Translations under genes and position numbers: made by a program
Notes under the pieces: model-generated
Told to the model about the DNA's origin: nothing
Seen by the model: the letters and a program-made list of their open reading frames with translations, nothing else
Database searches by the model: none
Shown here: piece by piece, positions 50,347-60,604 of the stretch
Layout of the letters: each line of letters opens with the position of its first letter
Numbering within the stretch: the first letter of the stretch is position 1
Assembly: GCA_932294295.1 (NCBI GenBank)
Contig: OW028582.1
Coordinates: forward strand, 38,724,204 to 38,788,203
Direction of reading: 5' to 3'
DNA: 64,000 nt
Source of the DNA: Alitta virens
Taxonomy: Eukaryota > Annelida > Polychaeta > Phyllodocida > Nereididae

Positions 50347-51600
50347 CCTCTGTCTATGTGTCTGTCTATCTATCTATCTATCTATCTATCTGTCCTTCTA
50401 TCTATGGCCTCAGTAATTTCTTTGCAACAATTGAATTTCACCAATTCAATGTAGGCTATTATACTCCTACAGGTTGCATTGCAAAGCCTCTTGAGATGTC
50501 TTGAGGAATAGGGGGGGGGGGGGGTTACTCCCTAACAAAGGATTTAGCAATAGATATAAATTATATTTCTTTAATTCCATTTTGGTGTATGCTATATGGC
50601 GCGATTATAGTATGAATACAAATTCCTGATATAAGGTTTACTAGTATTGGCAAGCAACCCCCTCCCCCCCCCCCCCAATCAAACACCAATGAAGAATGTC
50701 TCAGCAATTACAGGCGTCAATTAAGGAGGGGAGGGGGTTCAGATGAACTTTCCAGAGGGTCACACATTTAAGGCGTCAAGTTGTGTCAAATTTAAGAACG
50801 ACATTTTCTCATATATTTGCATTTAAAGCGCTTATCCTGTTTCCAATGGTCTGATCTTGATTTTATTACATTGGCCGCGCAGTAAATGCGACTTTATAAG
50901 CCTTTGTTATGTAACTACCACATTTAGCCAATGTCTTCTCTGGTCCAAAAATATTTTCTTGGCATGAAGCCTTCCAAATGGCTTTAGAAATTATATAAAC
51001 AAAACTTTGATCCCTTTATATTAAAGCTGGTAAGAAATCCCATTTGTTACATTGCAGCAGGTTGAATTAATTAATTTTCTTCTCAGCCAAATCTAAAACC
51101 TAACCATTCTTTGCATCCTACATTTATTTTCCTTGTTTTTTTTTGTTATCTTTTGTTTTTGTTAGTATTCTTAGTTCTTACATAATATATTTCTTCAATT
51201 CTTTCTTTTTTTCTCCCCTTAAAAACTAGCATGATATAAACTTAGTTTGTATTCAGAAATCCCAGCCTCAAAAGACATAGCCTTTATCCTGACCCTTAAA
51301 ACAATATGATTGTCATACAGACATTTACATCATGAAGTTTTGGTACTTACATCCGGGTATTCTCATATCGCAGCGCCCCCAGCGACCGTCGACGTCATAA
51401 TCAGGCGTCGTACTGCACCAAGGTTTTCCCTTATTATCGACCGTCGTGCATTTGGAGTACATCTGACCTTTGTACTTGAAGGGGAAAACACAATCAGTTC
51501 CCTCTGCATTTCCTGAAAAGGTCTTCATTGGATTTTGGCAAGAAATTAAAGTCCACAAATTTAAAGTAATTATGGCTGTGAAAGTCCACGAAGGAGCCAT
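44234..51600 (-). CDS. Secreted FN2-FN2-FN2-PAN-PAN-FN2 protein, six exons
   Basis: Coding exons, 5' to 3' on the minus strand: 51600-51351, 48465-48307, 47331-47155, 46489-46235, 45888-45637, 44406-44234. They total 1266 nt (421 aa plus stop). All five introns are phase 1, so each module is one symmetrical exon. Signal peptide ([20 protein letters not shown]) in exon 1; no membrane anchor. FN2 modules bind collagen or gelatin, or phospholipid as in seminal plasma proteins. PAN/apple modules bind proteins or glycans. Role here is inferred: an extracellular matrix, mucus or fluid protein. I do not know a named orthologue with this order. Confidence 0.9.
45274..45490 (-). repeat. SINE family 2, full copy
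   Basis: On the minus strand: A-box-like TAGCCCAGTGGTTTAGC and B-box GGTTCGAATCTCGG, a tRNA-derived head, then the family body down to ggcagctggtcata. It lies in intron 5 of the FN2/PAN gene. Diverged parts recur at 18036, 55434 and 59050. Confidence 0.75.
45637..45888 (-). CDS. FN2/PAN gene exon 5: PAN/apple-like module 2
   Basis: 252 bp, phase 1 to 1. Six cysteines and the core [10 protein letters not shown], parallel to CVGYDYN in exon 4. The ends MSNFRSRNT (exon 4) and MANFNTRST (exon 5) also match, so the two are tandem duplicates. Confidence 0.8.
45926..46040. repeat. (GATA)n microsatellite
   Basis: Imperfect GATA/GACA/GGTA array in the intron between the two PAN exons. Confidence 0.93.
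46070..46180 (-). repeat. SINE family 2 fragment
   Basis: Contains attttacacatttagccc, atgggtgggatcttttac and tcagcatagacaccgagtac, shared with other family 2 copies. In the same intron. Confidence 0.55.
46235..46489 (-). CDS. FN2/PAN gene exon 4: PAN/apple-like module 1
   Basis: 255 bp, phase 1 to 1. Six cysteines: [21 protein letters not shown] and QRC. There is an Asn-Met-Ser glycosylation sequon. The spacing and C-V-G-Y-D-Y core fit PAN/apple folds; sequence similarity was judged by eye. Confidence 0.8.
46676..47150. repeat. TTGTC-type pentanucleotide tract, degenerate
   Basis: About 475 bp of variations on CTTGT (plus strand), so GACAA-rich on the coding strand of the FN2/PAN gene. It ends 5 bp from the exon 3 donor. 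Long Cys/Leu/Phe frames over it are artefacts. Confidence 0.9.
47155..47331 (-). CDS. FN2/PAN gene exon 3: FN2-3 (divergent)
   Basis: 177 bp, phase 1 to 1. [17 protein letters not shown], then GSWCGTT and QWAKC. The four FN2 cysteines are kept, but the usual CVFPF has become CKFPY. Donor G|GTGAGA directly abuts a long TTGTC-rich tract in the intron. Confidence 0.88.
48307..48465 (-). CDS. FN2/PAN gene exon 2: FN2-2
   Basis: 159 bp, phase 1 to 1. [16 protein letters not shown], then DKPWCATT and QRWGNC. A complete FN2 four-cysteine module. Donor A|GTAAGA. Confidence 0.9.
50168..50405. repeat. (CTAT)n microsatellite with CTGT and CCTC variants
   Basis: Compound array of CTAT, CTGT and CCTCTGT units in intron 1 of the FN2/PAN gene. 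The block CCTCTGTCTATGTGTCT repeats, indicating a higher-order unit. Confidence 0.95.
51351..51600 (-). CDS. FN2/PAN gene exon 1: signal peptide and FN2-1
   Basis: ATG at 51600 in a good context (aaccATGg). The frame is open upstream, but only through a GTG. A hydrophobic signal peptide ends near ISCQ. Then comes FN2 with [25 protein letters not shown] and GRWGRCD (four Cys). Donor T|GTAAGT, phase 1. Confidence 0.9.
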
Positions 51601-52089
51601 GGTTAAATTCAAATCCTTATAATGGATTATTTCCGTGTGATAAGTGTGAAAAAAAGTACAATGATATTCTTGATATGTCACATTGGTGAAGTATCCCCTG
51701 AATTGGATGCCAGGAGGGAAATCAGCTCCTTACATACTCCTGGTTCCACTTGACTGGTCAGCGATCCACTTCACTGGTCATGGCCGTCACAAGTTCCATG
51801 GGTCAAAGTTCAAGATGACCTTTAGGAGGAAATTAAGTCAGAAAACACAGTAAATGAGATACTATGGAATGATTTTAAACAAAACAATCATGATTTCCAA
51901 GTATCAAAATCATTACAAAATAGTACCAGAAAATACTTCATCAGTGGTTACATGCCTGTTATTAACCTTCATATAATTCAAACCAAATTGTGTAAAGGCA
52001 ACCAGCCTTGGCTTTTTATGGTTGCTATTCAATTAAGGTGAATAAAGTTACTACTACAATAATTTATCTTTTTCTTCTGGATGATATGT

Positions 52090-52277
52090 GGGGTGGAAGC
52101 CTAGGGCAGTGGTAGCGCGCTGGGCTTCCAACCACTGGGTCCTGGGTTTAATTCCCTGTCGAGCCAAAGTTGGATGGCTGTTTCATCCTTCATCTCATTG
52201 CCATGGTCCCTGCCTGTCCTAATTAACCCAAATAGGTGCAGAAATACAGGACGTAAAGCCCTAATCCACCCACCACC
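52090..52277 (+). repeat. tRNA-derived SINE, family 1
   Basis: Head AGCCTAGGGCAGTGGTAGC and B-box GGGTTTAATTCCC, then gatggctgtttcatcc, ccatggtccctgcctgtcc, gcagaaatacaggacg and taatccacccacc. Confidence 0.85.
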
Positions 52278-53003
52278 TTCTGAAGGATAGGCCTAGGTGT
52301 GCATATCTTAAACCTGGTATAGTCAGTTAGGCCTAAGTGAATTTTTTGTTGAAATGAACTGTTGCACTCCGTTATCAGACCTGTTCAAGCACGATACTTT
52401 CTCAATTTTTTTAAATCGGCTTTCAACACTGCCATGAATTTAAACCGCTTACTAATTGAATCACAGTCCATTTACCCACTACAAGATGGAGTCCACTTTT
52501 AAACATTTCCAAAATCCCTTCAGTTCTGCGACTGCGTGGGCAGTTGAATAATTCCTGAACTATGACACCTTTTAAGATATTAGCTCGACTCCATGAGCTC
52601 TCCTTTGAAACACACTCCCAGACAGCTGCTAGGGAAAGCTTATAATAGGCATATGAATAGAAATATATTCTGAATCTTCATAAATATTATACGATTTAAG
52701 TAAGTCCGAATTGAGATAACATAGACAGACAAGCTTGGAAAGACATCGACCTACCTGCGTAGATTGTCCTTGGGTAGGGTGGCATCTCAAATGCAATTAC
52801 TTATAGGGTTTTTGCAAATTCCTGCTGTGGAAATAAAAACGAGACAGAAAAACAAATATATCCAAGAAAATAAAAATAAGTAAAGACAGGACTGAATGTA
52901 TACCGATGACGTCACGAATGACGTCAGTGCATTTAGCGCCACCTATGTGATGGGAGGGACATCTGGTGGGCGTCGTAGAGACCCCTGGTGGCGAGGTGTG
53001 GCT

Positions 53004-53042
53004 TGCTTCAGATGCGGTAGAGAGGGACACTTCGCAAGCTGA
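53004..53042 (+). pseudogene. Relic CCHC zinc knuckle
   Basis: Reads CFRCGREGHFAS then TGA TGG. This is the Cys-x2-Cys-x4-His part of a gag-type or CNBP-type knuckle, with a stop before, and Trp in place of, the last Cys. It follows an Arg-rich stretch. No neighbouring gag or RT was found, so its parent is unknown. Confidence 0.4.
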
Positions 53043-53707
53043 TGGCAAGGAATACATTTGGCTCAGGCTGGTGAGGTGTTTTGTAAGGATTAAGGATTTG
53101 TGTGTATTTACAATAAGGATAGACAGCCAGACTCAACAGACTGGTAGGTATAAATCACTCAAGGATGTGTGGTATTAGTAGTTATTCTAAAAGGTACTCT
53201 CTGGACTGACGCACAATATCTTTTGAACATGACTTCAGTATTAATAAGTACCATCAACCTCATATTAAGAATGCTGGTGCTTTGGTTGTTATCAATGTAC
53301 AGTATATTATGATGCAGTTTTTAAAAACTTCCATATTTGGCATAGTATAGCCTTTCAAAGCTAGAAGTAACGTTGTAATATGCAATACAATGGGGTAAAG
53401 TGTTAGTGAAATGTGACAGTCCCTGTGGAGCGCTGTTGTTTTAAGGACATAATTTCATTAAGCATCATGGCTAACTTCCTGCACTGCTGTTCTGATACTG
53501 TAGACCAGTTTAAGAATCCGGATTATATTAATGCCGTTCTCTAGTATCAATTGCTATTAACAAAGGTTAAATGGATCGATAATTACATGGAAGCTGTAAC
53601 TTGATAAGTTTATTTTGTTTTTACGAAATTGGAATCGTTTCTTTCCATTCCATTTATTTTATTTTTTTATTTATCCGATTTCTACTTGTTCAATTAGTCG
53701 TCCATCT

Positions 53708-53775
53708 TGTCTTGGAGTCCAGACCATGTTGCACATTTACCCCTTGGTGGGGTATTTAGTCAACATGCCTCAGTA
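53708..53775 (-). repeat. SINE family 2 fragment
   Basis: Contains cttggagtccagaccatgtt and gcacatttaccccttgg, the family 2 core only. Confidence 0.55.
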
Positions 53776-55433
53776 GTCAGCAGAGACATTTTCTCCTTCT
53801 GCTAAATGTATTCCCTTCAATACTCATTTATTTTCATTGGCCCTGTTACTGCAAATTCTCATCTTTAGAATAAATTTACAAGTGTATCTACATTGTCACA
53901 AATGAATAATGCCAGTTTAACTGCTGACAAATTTCTACCCGAAATATTGCCAATTGAAATGCAATCAAAATTGCAATTGAAATGCAATTTAAACACATTG
54001 AGCATTGATTTATGAATCTTAATTCCTTCTAATTGTGACCATTCTGTTTGCCAATTCTCTTATTAATTGTCATCCAATTTCTCAAGAAATTTTAGCTCGT
54101 TCAGGTGTCATCAAGATCATCTTGAATTTACTTGAGTCAGATTCCATGAGGGAGGACCCTCTAAGGCGTCAAATGAAATTAAGATATGAATATGTGACAG
54201 GAATAAATCAAATAGGTGCCTACATGAAGACTAATAGAAATTGAATGGCAATTAGTGTACATATAGGAACCATATGGCATTGATTAAGGCATGAGTATTT
54301 TTCTTACTATTATGAGAAATCGTCTTAGTGATTCTGTGGTCAAATCACGAATGTACGAAAATTAGACGAACTAAAAACTGCCCTAGATTTTTATTAAACC
54401 TAATAATAAACTAAAGAATCTGACACTTAATAAAGAATGATATCAAATAGCTCGCACACTTTGATATGACGCGAATTAAATTGCATCCGCATCTCTTTAG
54501 ACTCTGCAGTGTAGACAGACTAACACTCCTCCCTGTCAGCTTTGACAATCAGGAAAAGCAGCTTCAAAAAATTCTGTCAAATTAGTGCTGTGTTGTTTTA
54601 GGCTACAGAACAATACAGTCAATTGCATTTCACTACAAAAAGTCAATTTGGGCTGACAATCCTGAAAAATTAACGCTGAAACTGACTGAGAATTACACTC
54701 AGTCACTAAATGGGTACTCTAATAAATAAATATAGATAATTTGATAAATATTTAAGAACCTTATTATTCATAGCAAGTTCCGAATTAATGAGTTGTTTTA
54801 TTTCCTCTTAAGGCCATCATTGGTGGAGATTTGTTTGATATCCTCTGACTTTTCATAGTTGAAAAACTCGAGCTCCAAATCTGTTTTTCGACTGCTACTG
54901 GAGGAGATACTTTTTGTGACTGGAGAACACTCTAAGAAATGGTCCGGATGAGGTGTTTTCAAAGCATTTAATGCAGTTTTTTTCTATTTATATTCTACCT
55001 CATCCCAGAGATTTTCTTTATGTTTATTAACTGAGTTGAGTCATCAGCAATCCATGAATATTTTGAGGCAAATAATTGCAAGACCTTATGCTGTTCCTTA
55101 CTTAATTAAAGTGTAAATTAAGTCGCTAATGAGGAGTGATAGTAGACGTGTTCAGAACCTCAGTCGCCCTGGTGATATCGTAATGTTTTTTTTTTTTGTT
55201 TTTTCAGCAGGTATTTGGTGTCATTTTGACAAAAGAGGCAATTGAACTAAACCAATTTAACCATTAAAAATGTTTGGTAACAGTGCACAGAGCTCCTGAA
55301 CAAACTTCAGGGTTTAGAAAATTGACGGACGATTTCATAAATATTTCCTTAAACTGCACATTTATTTTAAGGCAAAAACGAAAAACTTTCTTAACTTCAA
55401 AATTTGGTTTATCACACCTTTTCATTTATCACA

Positions 55434-55700
55434 CCAGCTGGGTGGCCTAATAGTTTAGTAATCCTCCAATTCCATATTGGTTAGCTCTGTTGAAGGTTCA
55501 AGGTGCGATTCCTGGTCCAGGCACTCTTCGTCATCCCAGCTGGATGTCAATCGTATGAGACGTGCTATGCCTTGTACTCAGTGTCTACGCTGAGGCAAGT
55601 TAGAGACCCCACCCATAGGGTAAACTTGTGACGTGGTGTGGACTCCAAGCATTAGCATCTCACCATTACGTCTGTCTCTGGCAGCTGGACATATAGGCTG
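55434..55700 (+). repeat. SINE family 2, full copy
   Basis: tRNA-like head AGCTGGGTGGCCTAATAG, B-box-like GGTTCAAGGTGCGATTCC (with an insertion), then family body and the end gtctctggcagctgg. Orientation is opposite to the copy at 45274. Confidence 0.65.
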
Positions 55701-57023
55701 ACTTAGCTTCAGATCTAGCAGCATTGACACATTGTGACATTGATTATTTACATAGAACTTGTCTTGCATCATGCTATATGACTGAAGATTAGAATGCTAA
55801 ATCTTGTCACTACCCTTTGCTTACAACTAGTTATACATTTTCAGGAGGTATTCTGATACCAAACACTGCAAGTATTCCTCGAAACTTGAATATATTCTAT
55901 ATAATATATTTGTGTTACTCTAGCAGGGTGTTGCTAACGAAGTTATTACCTGGGACAAACATTTCATATTCTCTGCATTATTCATTCTTATACAACCATC
56001 ATATGAGAAAACTTCTATATTGTACCGCGATTTTAAGTCAGTGTTAGATTTTAGTACTGGACCACAGAAGTTTGTGAATGATATTACACTATAAACAGAT
56101 ATTGTCAGAAAGACTGTGAAGTCATATGCCATACAAATATATTTACATGTGAGACATGAAGATATGTACACTCGAAAATGTCAATTTATTCGGCCGAGTT
56201 TAACATAGCATTTGAGGGTGAACATATGTCATGTTTCACAAATATCATTTACTTACGTAAATTTGGTTGATGACTGTCGCCATATTGGAATCTCCCGGCA
56301 TTCACTTCCTCATCCGGGCACTGGCCCTCTCATGTCCTATCAGAGGTGGGTAGGCTCCCTATATAGCTCTCTACGCAGGTCTCTGCTTCACTCGTATCTT
56401 TTTTATCCACCCTGCCCAAGACCCTGCCTATGAATAAATTACTCTTGCAAAGTTAACTTAATAATGATTGTTTAAATCATAAATTCAAGTTTATAAATAT
56501 TGATGTGTTGCTTGTACCAGTTCTCATGCGGTCTACGAGCCGTTATTTGTAATAAAGGTCTGACCCTTTATCATCGCCTTTATTGATACTATGTATTTGG
56601 AACCCCATCATTGTCTCATTGGTGCTTAGTTCCTCATATCACGGACAGAACTGGCATATGTAGTGGCAGTATCTGCTCGTTATCTTTTCGTATGTGTAGG
56701 TTGTAAAATGTCATTGCACTATACATATTGTATGTACGTGAGGGTATCTACTAGAGCCTCTTGTTTTACTATCTGTGTGTCCTCTTTCTTTGTGTGTGCC
56801 AATAAAGGCGAATGATTCCAACCATATATTGGCTTTCCGAGTTATTAATGTAACTATTGTGTAATATTGTTTTGTACCACTGAGCCCCAATATTTCCATT
56901 AGAAAAGGTCTCTTTCTTTTGCACCTCTATAGAATAGTATACTTTTATGGAATTTGTTAGCTGGTAGAGATATATATAAATTCATTTCATGTTTTCTTGT
57001 AGTAGTCTTGCAAATTTCAAAAT

Positions 57024-58020
57024 TCAAATATTGGTTAGATAGGAGGGGGCTAATCCATGGATACACTGGTACATTGAAACGGCAAGGAAGTAGATCGAAG
57101 AAGCGCTCTGTAACGGTTCATCTATCGTAATTTCTAGTAATTTGTTAACAATCTCTAAACCTCGCGTATTGATGTAGTCAAAATTGTTTTCAATGACTCT
57201 TGCAGCATGATTTTGTAACCATTGTACCTTGTCTAAATTTGTTTGGCTTGTGCTTCCCCAGATCGAAATGGTATAGTCAATGCATGGTTTGTATTGTAGA
57301 ATGATAAATTTTAAGTAGAATATTCTTAGGAAGTGCTTACGTAATCTTGCTAATTTAGATCCCTTAAAAGAGAGCTTCTTGCATAATTTGGTAACATGTT
57401 CATTCCAAGTGAGAACTTCATTTATCTCCTTACCAAGATAACTCATTGTCTGAACTTTTTAAATCATACAATTTTCAGTTAAAATATCAAGCATGGAATC
57501 AACTTTACTTCGTTTTGATTTTACCACCATATAACATGATTTATCAGGGCCAATGACAATATTATTTTTCTTGTACCATTCAGATACAATTTTTCAACTT
57601 CTCATTAACATCACTCAAGAGTTTGAATTACAATATATAAGCGTATCATCAACGTATAAATTGGCAGTTGCTAGCCCCACATGTTGACTTATGTCATTCA
57701 CAAAAAGTACAAATGAAAGTGGTCACAATACCGATCCCTGGGGCACCCCTACAGATACATTTCTTTTATCAGAGATCGTATCATTATATTTAAGTACCTG
57801 ACTCTTGTTGGATAGATAAGCCTTAAACCAGTTCAGTTCTTGTCCTTTTATGCCATACAACTGCATTTTTGCTAAAAGAAATCCATGATCAATTGAGTCA
57901 AAGCTTTTTTTTTAATATCAAACGAACGGATTCTAGCATAAGTTTTGCTGCATACATTGTCAATCCAAACATCTACGACACGGTGCAGGGCCATTTGTGT
58001 ATTGTGTTAGCAGAGTGATC
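57024..58020 (-). mobile_element. Non-LTR retrotransposon RT fragment (dead LINE)
   Basis: Minus-strand relic. In order: KKAFDSIDHGFLLAKMQLYG, WFKAYLSNKSQV, GVPQGSVL then a TGA, PLSFVLFVND, YVDD (in place of YADD), a stop, and then the open 140-codon C-terminal region (57446-57024) with LTWNEHVTKLCKKLS and LQYKPCIDYTISIWG. The order RT palm, catalytic box, C-terminal domain is that of jockey/CR1-type LINEs. Frameshifts and stops show it is inactive. Confidence 0.85.
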
Positions 58021-58078
58021 ATTACTAATAAAGTTATTGTCTTCTAAATATGTCTACCTGCAATGAGTGGCATACAGT

Positions 58079-58332
58079 TAGTTTCATTAAAAACGGCCCG
58101 TCAAATAGAAAATAGCCCAAGCTGTCATAGCTGGCTACTCAAAACCGGATCGAAAAGTACATATTTATGATATATTCGATTATTTTCTTACATTTGCCAG
58201 TGCTTACACTTTTCTGGTAATAAATATAAGCCAATTGTTACCCATAGAAGTGGACAGAAGCAGCTGGCTTTAGCATGTTTAGACCACAGTTAGGTATAGG
58301 CTGCCTAGAGTCGACCGTCTGTTTATGAAACT
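58079..58332. mobile_element. MITE-like dispersed repeat, copy 2
   Basis: Second copy of the element at 27022, with the same inverted ends AGTTTCAT / ATGAAACT. As at copy 1, a minus-strand LINE relic lies directly to its left. Confidence 0.65.
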
Positions 58333-58671
58333 CCCTTTAGTCATTATGACAACCTTTGTTTAGTATCACATATGGCCTTTTCGCTTGCTCTTCTGCATTC
58401 TGCTGGCCTGTGCATTAACTTCGCTGTTCACCGGTGCATTTTGAGCAGTGCATTTGACGCGGCTGTCACTTTCTGCTCTTGTGAATCTCACTAATGCATC
58501 ACAGCAGATGCCCCAGGATTCAGGTGTTGCCTGGGCATCAAATGTGTCATAGCTCACAGTGGAATGGCCCTTTGCTGTCCTACCACAATACAAGGCACGG
58601 CTTACATTATGCCTCAAAATCAAGCCATTGGGCATATAAGGTCTATGTCTCAATGCTAATGGTCTGACGAT

Positions 58672-58756
58672 TAGTCAGCCTACTTGACCAACTGCCAGAG
58701 GCAGACATAATGAAGAAATAAGACATCGAGTCCACATCATGTTAAACATTTACCCT
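58672..58756 (-). repeat. SINE family 2 fragment
   Basis: Contains gaccaactgccagaggcaga, cgagtccacatcatgtta and catttaccc. Confidence 0.55.
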
Positions 58757-59049
58757 AGCATCAGTGCCAACTATCACCATTTTACAGTATTGAAAATGAG
58801 GTTTTATCGGCAATGACTTAGTCATTCGTTTATAACATTTAAAACTTTTAAGCAGAAGTTGAAATTGCTGATTCACTGCATGAAAATTATGATGGTGAAA
58901 AAATAACCGCATGTCAAGATTAATAATGTTGTGTGCACTCATTATTTTTCAGTGTGCACATATAATGCCACGAAAAAAAATATAAAGACTGGTGCATGGC
59001 CCTTATTCTGCAAACTCGGACGCAAAAGAGGGCAATGCTTGCTTGGCTT

Positions 59050-59224
59050 CATTTACCCATGAGTAGGGTATTTACAAGGCACCTCCAAATTCTTGCGATC
59101 GACATCCGGCTGAGATATATAGCTCATGAAGAGTGCCTGGATCGTGAGTCGAACCTGGGACCTTCAGCAGAGCTGGCAAGTGTGGAATTGGCTGATGCCT
59201 GAATTAACCACTGGGCCATCCAGC
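59050..59224 (-). repeat. SINE family 2 copy
   Basis: On the minus strand, A-box-like TGGCCCAGTGGTTAATTC and B-box-like AGGTTCGACTCACG, then the family body. The distal end is missing. Confidence 0.65.
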
Positions 59225-60597
59225 CATTTGTATGGTGTGATAAATAATATCCACATGTGGCGACCACGCATATGTTATAAAAAAACTGTCGTGGTCACAA
59301 CATTCAGCTGGCTTCCATACGTAATCAAACATTCACAGATTATGTTGTCTTGTAGGATAAGACGGGTGAAGCTTTTGTGAAAGAGCAGAGAAATCACAAA
59401 AGCTCCTGGGAGTGAATTAGTAGAAAGTCTAGTCAGAATAGACCTAAAACCAACAGGAAACGGAGGCGACTTCCAAGAGCTGAAAAGACCAGGGAAATTG
59501 CCAAATATATGCAGAATGAAGGCCAAAGGTAGTGTGATTGTGCAGAAAAGACTACTTCGTCCATCCTGTAATTGCAATTTAGCAGGTAGTTGCCTTCTTG
59601 CAAATAAGATTGAAGCCTGATTTGGAAAAGCCCAGGAGTACACGTTGAAAAGTGTGACTTTTATTAACAAGTTTGGTGTTTTGGTAGACATACCAATACC
59701 AAGTCGCATGGCAGTGAAGAATAACAGAAGCAAAAATTCGTGATGCTCTGAGAACATTAATCATGTTGTGAGGCCATATAAAAGTTATTGTAACCGTATT
59801 GAATGCAGTACTGCAATCTTATTGTTCAGGCAATGGAAACTATAAATTACAAAAACACCAAGCTTCATGCATACTGTATGGATGTAACATGATGATTAGA
59901 GACTTTGAGACATACCACTGACCAGTCTCTCATGACCAATAACAACCTGAACACATCAGGTCTCTGAGGCAATTCAGAAACGATGTGCAGTGCATGGGAA
60001 TAAGCTACCTGAGACAACAGAGGGCTGGTCAGTGTCAGACGTGACAATAGCTAACAAGGTGCCTCCTGTAATATTACCTCATAAAGCTCTTTCCACATAA
60101 TGCAATTGTCATTAGTTGCAAGCTGCACATTACCTAGGGGGTATTGGCTTTGAGAAGATACCTTCTTTTTGTTCAAAATATTGTTCTCTGTAGAAACTTT
60201 TGCTGTATAATACTCAGACAGTGGTAGCAGATAAAAACTGTATTTTGATAATAGCCTGGGTGTTTTGGGACTAATCTCTAATTTCACATAGAAACGAAGT
60301 CTGTTACATAATAATAAGACACAATGCAGCTCATGCATATCCCTTAAGGAGGTCTGACTGATAGGCTTTGCATGCAAATCCACATGTACGTAATTGCACC
60401 CCATAGAGAGAAAGGAAAGTAGTTTAACTCTGTATGTCATTTGTATCTGTACTTATGTCAGCCATTTTATATGTAATATATTGTGCTTTTGTCTTAATAC
60501 TTACTATGTACCACAAGAAACACAAATTATGGCTGATATTGCTGCCTTGTCTTATGAGCTTTTTTTCAATTGTGTAAATTCTACCTATTTGAATTTC

Positions 60598-60600
60598 AGA
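60598..60600 (+). other. Probable splice acceptor in the GPCR 5' UTR
   Basis: A pyrimidine-rich run (gctttttttcaa ... ctacctatttgaatttcag) ends in AG at 60598-60599, five bases before the ATG at 60605. This pattern is common when a coding exon is preceded by a non-coding exon. No donor was assigned. Confidence 0.45.
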
Positions 60601-60604
60601 AAAG

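Larger units (their letters stand above)
51601..60599. other. Intergenic region between the FN2/PAN gene and the GPCR
   Basis: No host gene recognised over about 9 kb. It contains the FN2/PAN 5' flank, SINEs (52090, 55434, 59050, fragments at 53708 and 58672), a lone zinc-knuckle relic at 53004, a LINE RT relic at 57024-58020 and a MITE-like repeat at 58079. The 160-codon minus frame at 59275-59757 has no recognised domain. Confidence 0.5.

Noticed and set aside
59275..59757. 160-codon minus-strand frame
   Set aside because: No domain, weak composition, intergenic. Left unannotated.
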